In this document: positions 21,661 to 30,608 of the stretch, piece after piece
Position numbering within the stretch: the first letter of the stretch is position 1
How the letters are laid out: every line of letters starts with the position of its first letter
From: Cephalotus follicularis
Taxonomy: Eukaryota; Streptophyta; Magnoliopsida; Oxalidales; Cephalotaceae
Length of the DNA stretch: 64,000 nt
Reading direction: 5' to 3'
NCBI GenBank assembly: GCA_001972305.1
Contig: BDDD01002246.1
Location: 124,001-188,000, forward strand
Notes under the pieces: generated by a model
Told to the model about the DNA's origin: nothing
Database searches by the model: none
The model's input: only the letters and a program-made list of their open reading frames with translations
Position numbers and translations under genes: made by a program

Positions 21661-21722
21661 AGCCCGAGGAGATTCATGCCGAAGAAGGTAACTTCAACAA
21701 AACACTAGAGAAGCCACTTTGT

Positions 21723-22013
21723 TCAGTCAACGCCCGAGGAGACCATTACACAAGAGATACCCGGGGAGACCACCACACAAGCAAATGCCCGAGGAGACAA
21801 CCACACCCGCAATGCCCGGCGAGACAACTACCCCAGCAAAGCCTGCAGAGACCACCACACCAGCAAATGGCAGGGGAGACCACCACAACAGCAAAGCCTG
21901 GGGAGACCACCACAACAGCAAATGCCCGAGGAGACCACCACAACAGCCAAGCCTGGGGAGACCACCACACCAGCAAAACCTGGGGAGACCACCACAACAG
22001 CAAATGCCCGGGG
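21723..22013. repeat. S2 minisatellite, 27-28-bp unit
   Basis: About ten units of the type GCCCGRGGAGACCACCACAACAGCAAAT run up to the G2 LTR start at 22014. Sequence of the same kind resumes at about 33632 (AGCAAATGCCCG), which shows that G2 sits inside this minisatellite. Confidence 0.8.
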
Positions 22014-22174
22014 TGTAATAATCGCAAATTCAATTCGTGTACATTGTAATATTGATTAATAAAATGTGCACTCAATTGAATTTAATGTCCAATTATCATG
22101 AATTGTGATTGGTAATTGATCGGGATGAATGGAGATGCAAATTTATGAAAATCAAAATTAAGAAACCCTAAAAA

Positions 22175-22311
22175 CAGCCATCGACAACCGACTGCCACAT
22201 GGGGTAGTCGACTTCCTGGTTTATGAAAGGGCAGCCGACTGTCATAGGGGAGCAGTCGACTGCCTAATGCGTGTTGTGGACAGTCGACTGGCCAATGCAT
22301 CCAGTCGACTG
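22175..22311 (+). repeat. TCGA array 1 of the G2 LTR
   Basis: 10-mers of the CAGCCGACTG/CAGTCGACTG type start at 22185, 22205, 22232, 22253, 22281 and 22302. Steps alternate between 20-21 and 27-28 bp. The 3' LTR copy is at 30775-30911. Confidence 0.75.
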
Positions 22312-23379
22312 GATCGGTACATAACAGGTGTCTGTGCATGCCTGTGTGACTGAATCAAAGGAGGATTGCATGGTGGGCAGGTCTCACATGAGACAAGAGC
22401 TACCAGAGCAGGCAAAAAGGCATGCTTGCATGCCCTCTATTCCACCTGCAAGTTGCAGACCTGTAACCTGCAAAATCAAAGAGAGAGAGGTGAGAAAGAG
22501 ATAGAGAGAAGAGAGATAGAAGTGCATGTGATGAGAGAAGGAAGAGTTAAAGAATCTGCCGAAGTCAAGTCCCTGACCTCTATATCAGCTGTGCATGAGC
22601 TGAGAGTGAGTGTTAGAAACACTGAAAATTAAGGAGAGTTGCTAGAGGATTATTGAAAGCTTGCATTGGGGATTTGGAGTGCAACTCAAAGACTTGGGGA
22701 GCCTTAGACTTCTCCTGGTAAGTTCCAATTCGAGCTTCCTGCTGTTATTGTAATCTGTCTAGAATGTGACTAGGAATGCTAATATCTCCTGCTAAATGGC
22801 TAAGATTAGCAAATTCTAGGATGGAATTAGAAATAGTATGAAAGAGAGTAAGAAATGTGAAGCTTAGAGAATTTTAATGATTCTAATTTGAATTATAATT
22901 GTTGGTTAGTTGTATTGTGCCTACTGATTCTCTTAAGTATATATGTGTGTTCTTTGTCAACACATTTAAGATCAAAGGATCCAAAATTGAATAATAGTTG
23001 ACATAGAGTTCAAAGGAAGTTGAAAAATGGAAGCTTGAGACTTAAAGAATTGATAATAGGCTGCTGTTAGAACATCTATTGTAGCTGGCTAATAGTTAAA
23101 CCTACTGGTGCCGATGCATGTGTTCATAAACATGCATACATAGATTGTTTCTGCTGGATTGAGAGATTGTTTGTGGAAAGGACTTTGGAAACTCAAAGAG
23201 AAAGATCATTCCAATTGATCTTGGGATAGCGATTTAAGGTAGGGGTAATGATATGTTATGGAAGATATGATCATGCATATCATGTATGTTATTTTTCTGC
23301 ATTGTTGCATGCTTTGATTGTATTGAATTTGGATTGTGAAATATACAAACTACTACTGCCTGCATTTTCTAGGCAGGAG

Positions 23380-23493
23380 CAATCGACTGTTATTAATGGA
23401 AGTCGACTACTCAACCATATCCAGTCAACTGCCAAGGCAAAGCAGTCGACAACTCAACCAAAGCAGCCAGCTATTCTTGAAGGCAGCCGACTA
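23380..23493 (+). repeat. TCGA array 2 of the G2 LTR
   Basis: Six motif starts lie at 23380, 23400, 23422, 23443, 23464 and 23484, with steps of 20, 22, 21, 21 and 20 bp. Motifs vary (CAATCGACTG, AAGTCGACTA, CAGTCAACTG) but the phase is strict. The 3' LTR copy is at 31976-32090 and the S4 copy at 42311-42424. Confidence 0.85.
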
Positions 23494-24451
23494 CCCTGGA
23501 TAAAAATTGCTAATATAGGTCTGTTTAGACCTCAATTTTGAATGTAATGAGCCTGGCCTCCATTTGGATGACTAGAACAATTAATCCTGGCCTCATATAC
23601 AATTACATTCCAAAACTAAACAATGTAAACACTCATTGTGAGAGTTGCAAATGAATTGACTATGTAATGCTATTCTTTGTGAATCCTTGCATTGCTACTG
23701 ATTTATGTTGTTGCTACTGAATATGCTTCTGTCATATTAGTATATACTGTTTGGTGTCATTTAACACCAATACCACTTGTATTTCAATAATTGAAACCAA
23801 CTATGGGCTATGTACCCAAATTATGATATCAACTATCATTTTCAATGAAACCTATGGTTTAAAAGAAATTATTGATTTTCTCCTAAGAGAGATACCATAT
23901 GTTTTGTTTCCCATACTGGAAACCATTATTGTTTTGATATCGTTTTCCTCCGAAGAGATGTACGATAAATGACTTGTTATATGTTTCTAAAAGAAACCAC
24001 TTTTATATTGCATATTGCTGATATATGTAATATTATTATTGAATACTTGTATTGTTTATGCTTGTTGCCGGTAGTAGAGTGATGGCAGTGGTCACCGACT
24101 ACGGTAGGGATCCTGGGAACCAGGAGTTGGCCAGGAGATCTCCAAAACTTATCTGCATTGCAGATCTTATTTGTTAAACTACCCACCAACGCCGGTAGAA
24201 TATGTTACATGTTCTATCATCCTCGAAGCGCAGGAGATAGTTAGGTAGTGCACAGTCGGAGCTAGGAAATAGCGGCAAGTGACACCCAAACCAGGATGAA
24301 TTGTTTGTACCCTTGTGCGGTATTCTTGCATATGTATTGTTTATGGCCACTTGGCATGATTGCTTATATATTGGCTCATTAAATGTTATTTTACTATAAA
24401 CTGTCATACATGTTGCATTCATACATTCCTTAGCATACTTTATCTTCCTAC

Positions 24452-24491
24452 TTAGCCAAGTGAGGACAACGGCTAACCCCTACAATTTCAG
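24452..24491 (+). promoter_or_regulatory. LTR hairpin plus 3' splice-site-like module (G2 5' LTR)
   Basis: TTAGCC (24452-24457) pairs with GGCTAA (24471-24476) around the 13-base loop AAGTGAGGACAAC. CCCCTACAATTTCAG follows. The loop's GTGAGGACAA is kept in the G3 LTR although other sequence differs. Confidence 0.7.
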
Positions 24492-24819
24492 ATTAAGCGA
24501 AGACGTTGAAGATTGCTGCTGAAGCTTGGAGAGCTTCTACTTTCGTTTTAAGGTTGCTATTTTCATGATGTTGTACTGTATTGGTTCGAGAGGTTCATAC
24601 CTCGTTAATGTTGTACTTCCACATGTAAGGATATTTTATTTGAATTGTAACCGTACGTAGTATGGGATGCGTGCGGATGACTTATGTTATATTCTGGCTT
24701 ATTGAATGCTTCCGCATATTATTTTGTGATTTGTTAAATGAATGCTGGAATATATTCAATTACTGATATCACCACATATGCTTGTCTAATGTGATTTGGA
24801 AATACGGGGTATGACAGCA

Positions 24820-24831
24820 TGGTATCAGAGC
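24820..24831 (+). other. Primer-binding site of G2 (initiator tRNA-Met)
   Basis: TGGTATCAGAGC begins three bases after the LTR end at 24816. It is complementary to the 3' end of plant initiator methionine tRNA, the usual primer of plant LTR retrotransposons. Duplicates are at 26940-26951 and 33415-33426. Confidence 0.9.
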
Positions 24832-24921
24832 ATATTCCGTATATGCTAAGCTGGGATAAGTTTCTCAGAAATTTAAGTGAATTATTTCCTAATGATTTTG
24901 TCATTCCACATAGGAAACTGA

Positions 24922-25530
24922 ATGGACCTAAGGAGTGGTAGACGGGTAAGTCGTGGAGCCGACGAGGGGAGTAATGCTCCGCCAGTACCTGAAAATGTTC
25001 CGCCAATGAATGAAGGAGTGAACAGTCCTCCAGCGCATGACGAAAGGAGTAACTTTGACCGTATGGTTGACCTCTTTCAAAAGCAGATTCAAGCCAATGC
25101 AGCAAATATGGAGCAGATAACCGATATTATCCGACAACATATGACTGCTAGTGTCTCTCACATGGAGGAAAGGTAGCGATTGTACGTTCAAGCACAATAG
25201 GTTAGACAACGTTCTGGATGGTCTAGGCGAGCTTCCAAACAGCCTCGACAAACTACCACTCGAGATACTTCTCGTTCCAGAACTTCAATCCGAAGCCGCA
25301 GTCCGAATTTTGGAGGATGTAATTTTTGTGGTCTTCTAAATCATGAGGAAACTAATTGCTGGAAGAAGACAGGAAAGTGCCTGAGATGTGGTTCGTCTCA
25401 TCACTTAATGAGAGAGTGTCCCCGTATGAAAACTCAACCAAGTAATGATGGAGCTGGTGGAAGCGGCACGACTACTCAACTGCGAGGAGATACCGGCAAA
25501 AGAATCATGCAAGGTAAGGTTATACTCACC
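24922..25530 (+). pseudogene. G2 gag, capsid region deleted (copy 1)
   Basis: An 84-aa N-terminal piece (24922-25176) starts MDLRSGRRVSRG and has the MVDLFQKQIQANAANMEQ segment, then stops. The frame-shifted remainder shows an Arg/Ser-rich stretch and two nucleic-acid-binding knuckles, CNFCGLLNHEETNC and CLRCGSSHHLMREC (both CX2CX4HX4C). Normal gypsy gag has some 200 aa of capsid between these parts, which is absent here, so a deletion removed the capsid. An identical copy is at 27042-27650. Confidence 0.8.
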
Positions 25531-25689
25531 TAGAGGTAATATGATGTTGTTGTTGCTCATGTATCGATTGACCCTATAACCACATACTCATGCATTGCAT
25601 CATGTGCTGTACAACTTGCATTACATCACTGTTGTGTACACATGTTTCGGAGGCAAGTGCTCCAACTAGTAAATGCTTGATGACCGATG

Positions 25690-26417
25690 TGATAATAGAA
25701 GATAGTGCGATCCCGATAGTGAAAGTCCAACTGCAAGATTATCTTGACAAGGACTTTATCAGACCGAGTGTATCACCATAGGGAGCACCGGTTTAGTTTG
25801 TAAGAAGAAGGATGGATTGATGCGGCTATGCATTGACTACAGGCTGCTAAATCAAGTGACGGTGAAGAACAAGTATCCTCTGCCACATATTGAGGAGTTG
25901 TTCGACCAACTGCAAGGCTCAACTGTATTCTCCAAGCTTGACCTGAGAACAGGCTATCATCAGTTGAGGATTAGAGAGGGTGATGTGGAGAAAACCGCAT
26001 TTCGAACCAGATATGGGCACTACGAGTTTCTGATACTGCCGTTTGGTTTGACGAATGCACCTGCAGCCTTCATGTGTCTGATTAACAGAGTGTTCCAACC
26101 TTACCTGGACCAGTTTGTCGTTATATTCCTGGATGACACCCTGATCTACTCAAATAGCACTGAGGAACACATGCAGCATTTGAGAATTGTACTGCAGACA
26201 CTGCAGAAGGAACAGCTGTACGCCAAATTCAGCAAGTGCGAATTTTGGCTGGATCATGTGACGTTCCTAGGTCACATTGTGTCGTGTGAAGGATTATCAG
26301 TGGATCCTTCAAAGATTGAAAGTATTGTTGATGGGCCCCAACCAAGGAACACTACTGAGGTTCGTAGTTTCTTGGGATTGGCTGGCTACTACCGAAGATT
26401 CATCAAGGGGTTTTCGA
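25690..26417 (+). pseudogene. G2 RT fragment (copy 1)
   Basis: The protease is essentially absent. The frame picks up at the RT approach ([19 protein letters not shown], with stops before GAPV and FVKKKDG) and runs through [38 protein letters not shown] and the catalytic FLDDTLIYS (Asp-Asp present) to [16 protein letters not shown]. At 26417 it jumps into duplicated LTR sequence, so this copy cannot give a full RT. Confidence 0.85.
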
Positions 26418-26571
26418 GAATTGTTTGTACCCTTGTGCGGTATTCTTGCATATGTATTGTTTATGGCCACTTGGCATGATTGCTTATATATTGGCTCATT
26501 AAATGTTATTTTACTATAAACTGTCATACATGTTGCATTCATACATTCCTTAGCATACTTTATCTTCCTAC

Positions 26572-26611
26572 TTAGCCAAGTGAGGACAACGGCTAACCCC
26601 TACAATTTCAG
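26572..26611 (+). promoter_or_regulatory. LTR hairpin module, duplicated copy
   Basis: This is a copy of 24452-24491 carried by the tandem duplication (arms 26572-26577 and 26591-26596, AG at 26611). The donor-like site is outside the duplicated unit, so this copy has no partner donor nearby. Confidence 0.6.
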
Positions 26612-27041
26612 ATTAAGCGAAGACGTTGAAGATTGCTGCTGAAGCTTGGAGAGCTTCTACTTTCGTTTTAAGGTTGCTATTTTCATGATGTTGTACTGTA
26701 TTGGTTCGAGAGGTTCATACCTCGTTAATGTTGTACTTCCACATGTAAGGATATTTTATTTGAATTGTAACCGTACGTAGTATGGGATGCGTGCGGATGA
26801 CTTATGTTATATTCTGGCTTATTGAATGCTTCCGCATATTATTTTGTGATTTGTTAAATGAATGCTGGAATATATTCAATTACTGATATCACCACATATG
26901 CTTGTCTAATGTGATTTGGAAATACGGGGTATGACAGCATGGTATCAGAGCATATTCCGTATATGCTAAGCTGGGATAAGTTTCTCAGAAATTTAAGTGA
27001 ATTATTTCCTAATGATTTTGTCATTCCACATAGGAAACTGA

Positions 27042-27650
27042 ATGGACCTAAGGAGTGGTAGACGGGTAAGTCGTGGAGCCGACGAGGGGAGTAATGCTCC
27101 GCCAGTACCTGAAAATGTTCCGCCAATGAATGAAGGAGTGAACAGTCCTCCAGCGCATGACGAAAGGAGTAACTTTGACCGTATGGTTGACCTCTTTCAA
27201 AAGCAGATTCAAGCCAATGCAGCAAATATGGAGCAGATAACCGATATTATCCGACAACATATGACTGCTAGTGTCTCTCACATGGAGGAAAGGTAGCGAT
27301 TGTACGTTCAAGCACAATAGGTTAGACAACGTTCTGGATGGTCTAGGCGAGCTTCCAAACAGCCTCGACAAACTACCACTCGAGATACTTCTCGTTCCAG
27401 AACTTCAATCCGAAGCCGCAGTCCGAATTTTGGAGGATGTAATTTTTGTGGTCTTCTAAATCATGAGGAAACTAATTGCTGGAAGAAGACAGGAAAGTGC
27501 CTGAGATGTGGTTCGTCTCATCACTTAATGAGAGAGTGTCCCCGTATGAAAACTCAACCAAGTAATGATGGAGCTGGTGGAAGCGGCACGACTACTCAAC
27601 TGCGAGGAGATACCGGCAAAAGAATCATGCAAGGTAAGGTTATACTCACC
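27042..27650 (+). pseudogene. G2 gag, capsid region deleted (copy 2)
   Basis: An identical duplicate of the copy 1 gag remnant: 84-aa N-terminus, stop, Arg/Ser-rich linker and two CCHC knuckles. It lies 106 bp after the duplicated LTR end/PBS. Confidence 0.8.
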
Positions 27651-27809
27651 TAGAGGTAATATGATGTTGTTGTTGCTCATGTATCGATTGACCCTATAAC
27701 CACATACTCATGCATTGCATCATGTGCTGTACAACTTGCATTACATCACTGTTGTGTACACATGTTTCGGAGGCAAGTGCTCCAACTAGTAAATGCTTGA
27801 TGACCGATG

Positions 27810-29556
27810 TGATAATAGAAGATAGTGCGATCCCGATAGTGAAAGTCCAACTGCAAGATTATCTTGACAAGGACTTTATCAGACCGAGTGTATCACCATA
27901 GGGAGCACCGGTTTAGTTTGTAAGAAGAAGGATGGATTGATGCGGCTATGCATTGACTACAGGCTGCTAAATCAAGTGACGGTGAAGAACAAGTATCCTC
28001 TGCCACATATTGAGGAGTTGTTCGACCAACTGCAAGGCTCAACTGTATTCTCCAAGCTTGACCTGAGAACAGGCTATCATCAGTTGAGGATTAGAGAGGG
28101 TGATGTGGAGAAAACCGCATTTCGAACCAGATATGGGCACTACGAGTTTCTGATACTGCCGTTTGGTTTGACGAATGCACCTGCAGCCTTCATGTGTCTG
28201 ATTAACAGAGTGTTCCAACCTTACCTGGACCAGTTTGTCGTTATATTCCTGGATGACACCCTGATCTACTCAAATAGCACTGAGGAACACATGCAGCATT
28301 TGAGAATTGTACTGCAGACACTGCAGAAGGAACAGCTGTACGCCAAATTCAGCAAGTGCGAATTTTGGCTGGATCATGTGACGTTCCTAGGTCACATTGT
28401 GTCGTGTGAAGGATTATCAGTGGATCCTTCAAAGATTGAAAGTATTGTTGATGGGCCCCAACCAAGGAACACTACTGAGGTTCGTAGTTTCTTGGGATTG
28501 GCTGGCTACTACCGAAGATTCATCAAGGGGTTTTCGAAGCTTGCTACACCACTGACACAGTTGACTCAGAAGAAGTCCAGTTTTGTGTGGGACGATTCTT
28601 GTGAGGCAAGTTTCCAAGAGTTGAAGAGTCGGTTGATTTCTGCTCCAGTGTTGGCATTACCGGAGGGTAATGAGGGATCTACTGTCTACACAGATGCTTC
28701 TGGGAAAGGATTGGGATGCGTACTTATGCAACATGGTAGAGTGATTGCCTACGCATCAAGGAAGTTAAAGTCGTACGAGGAAAATTATCCCGTACACGAT
28801 CTTGAGTTGGCAGCCATAGTGTTTGCTTTGCAGAAATGGAGGCACTATCTCTATGGAGCTCAGTTTGAGATCTTTACTGACCATAAGAGCTTGAAATACT
28901 TGTTTTCCCAGAAGGAGCTCAACATGAGACAGAGGCGATGGGTGGAATTCTTCAATGACTACAACTGCAATATTCAATACCACCCGGAAAAGGCGAATGT
29001 TGTGGCGGATGCGCTGAGTCGCAAGGCGATGATCGCTAGAGCTATGGTTTCACAGTGGAAGCTATTGGAGGAATTTCAGAGATGGAATCTGTTCATGGTT
29101 TCCCGAGGAGTTATTGTGGCAAGTATGAGAGCACAACCGAAACTTCTGGAACGTATTCTGACTGCTCAGTATAATGATTCTGAATTGTGGAGTATTCATG
29201 AGAACCTGGACGCTGATTCTGAGTTCTCCCTTCATACTGATGGCATATTGAGGTTCCGGGGGAGGATATGTGTTCCGAATGACGAGAGCATCAAGAGTGA
29301 GCTACTGCAACAAGCTCACAAATCGAAGTACAGTGTTCACCCAGGAAGTTCCAAGATGTGGCACGACCTGAAAAAGAACAACCGGTGGAGTGGTATGAAA
29401 AGGGAAATCGCTGAATATGTAGCAAGATGTTTGACCTGTCAGAGAGTGAAGGCTGAACATCAGAAACCTACGGGAGTGCTACAATCATTACCAGTGGTTG
29501 AATGGAAATGGGAGCACGTGACCATGGACTTCGTGTCAGGATTACCGAGGTCATGA
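27810..29556 (+). pseudogene. G2 pol: RT, RNase H and integrase start
   Basis: The longest open frame in the window (539 aa, 27937-29556) has no internal stop. The RT palm has [26 protein letters not shown] and the thumb segment [11 protein letters not shown]. RNase H follows with [34 protein letters not shown] and VADALSRK. The integrase zinc finger is [12 protein letters not shown]...CLTCQ, and the frame ends at the first integrase catalytic Asp ([10 protein letters not shown]), where a stop ends it. Upstream (27810-27936) the RT N-terminus has stops. RT and RNase H catalytic acidic residues look intact, but the protein lacks protease and gag capsid. Confidence 0.9.
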
Positions 29557-30567
29557 AACCAGGATGAGGCTGTGTGGGTAGTAATGGACAGACTTACTAA
29601 GTCTGCACACTTTCTTCCAATGAACATGACATATTCTATCGAGAAGCTTGCTCGATTGTATATTCGGGAGATAGTGAGATTGCATGGGGTGCCAGTCAGT
29701 ATTGTTTGTGACCGAGATGCTAGATTTACCTCAAGGTTTTGGAAGAAGTTCCAAACAGCTATGGAAACGACCTTGAACTTTAGCACCGCATACCACCCAC
29801 AGACTGACGGACAGTTCGAGCGTACGATTCAGACTCTGGAGGATATGCTATGGGCTTGTATGATTGATTTTGCTGGGAGTTGGGAGGATCATCTAGCATT
29901 GATTGAATTCTCTTACAACAATAGTTTCCACACCAGCATTGGAATGGCTCCCTATGAAGCCTTGTACGGGAGAAAGTGCAAATCACCTATTTGCTGGGAT
30001 GAGGTAGGTGAGAGGCAAGTGCTTGGACCAGACTTGGTAGAAGAAACGACTGATAAAGTGGAGATGATCAAGAAGAGATTGCTAGCTGCGTAGACTCGGC
30101 AGAAGAGTTACGCCGATAGCAAGAGAAGGAAGCTAGAATTCGAGAAGGGAGATCATGTTTTCTTGAAGATCTCGCCTTCGAAAGGGATACATCGTTTTGG
30201 CCTCAAAGGAAAGTTAGCTCCAAGGTATATTGGACCTTACGAGATACTGGAGAGAGTGGGGGAGGTAGCATACCAGATTGCACTACTGCCTAGTTTGTCG
30301 GACATGCATAACGTATTTCATGTCTCTATGTTACGGGAATACGTACCCGACCCATCTCACATTTTGAGCTACGACCCTGGATTCATTAGCCCTAGATTGA
30401 CTTATGCGGAAAGGCCGACGAGGATTGTGGATCGCACGGAAAAGGTTCTGAGGAACAAGACCATTCCTATGGTCAAAGTACTGTGGCGTTTCCACGGAGC
30501 TGAGCAAGCTACGTGGGAACGTGAAGACGAAATGATGGAGACATTCCCTCCCTTGTTCGGGATGTAA
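29557..30567 (+). pseudogene. G2 integrase core and C-terminal domain
   Basis: After the stop near 29555 the frame resumes at 29572 (WVVMDRLTKSAHFLP) and has VCDRDARF (second Asp) and TDGQFERTI (catalytic Glu), then SYNNSFHTSI and APYEALYGRK. A stop near 30092 precedes the last piece (30163-30567), which has GPYEILERVGEVAY, HNVFHVSMLREY and a chromodomain-like tail, MVKVLWRFHGAEQATWERED. D,D,E residues are all present. Expected family length is reached apart from the two stops. Confidence 0.9.
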
Positions 30568-30595
30568 GGGCTAAATTCGAGGATGAATTTTCTTT

Positions 30596-30608
30596 AAGGA
30601 GGGAGGAA
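30596..30608 (+). other. G2 polypurine tract
   Basis: AAGGAGGGAGGAA lies directly before the 3' LTR. The LTR's first two bases read TA instead of TG (TATAATAACC versus TGTAATAATC in the 5' LTR). Confidence 0.85.

Larger units (their letters stand above)
23239..24491 (+). other. Putative LTR intron of G2
   Basis: The donor AAG|GTAGGGG has GT at 23239. The acceptor is TTTCAG ending at 24491, preceded by the hairpin and CTAAC. The length is 1,253 bp, and the 3' LTR (31834-33086) gives exactly the same length. The TCGA array at 23380-23493 falls inside. Splicing is inferred from sequence signals only. Confidence 0.45.
22014..24816 (+). repeat. G2 5' LTR
   Basis: 2,803 bp from TGTAATAATCGC to GGGGTATGACA, followed by GCA and the PBS. 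Landmarks are a CAG-TCGA-CTG array (22175-22311), a GTAAGT site (22718), the donor-like AAG|GTAGGGG (23239), a second array (23380-23493), the hairpin/acceptor module (24452-24491) and the terminus. The 3' LTR has the same length but many substitutions. Confidence 0.9.
24298..26417 (+). repeat. 2,120-bp tandem duplication, copy 1
   Basis: Copy 1 (24298-26417) and copy 2 (26418-28537) appear identical wherever I compared them. Predicted peptides in both are the same at an exact offset of 2,120. The unit contains the last 519 bp of the LTR, the PBS, the gag remnant and RT up to ..FIKGFS. At the junction RT sequence ending TTTTCGA is joined to LTR sequence starting GAATTG, without insertion. Confidence 0.9.
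26418..28537 (+). repeat. 2,120-bp tandem duplication, copy 2
   Basis: This is the second copy of the unit. It continues uninterrupted into the rest of RT (..GFSKLATPL). It therefore brings an internal LTR fragment (26418-26936) and a second PBS (26940-26951) into the middle of the element. Confidence 0.9.

Noticed and set aside
21057..22075. Overlapping frames over the S2 minisatellites
   Set aside because: They run in several frames on both strands with peptides repeating at the unit length. No domain is seen.
22366..22632. 88-aa frame in the G2 LTR
   Set aside because: It runs through a GAGAGA tract in the LTR and is not kept in the 3' LTR or S4.
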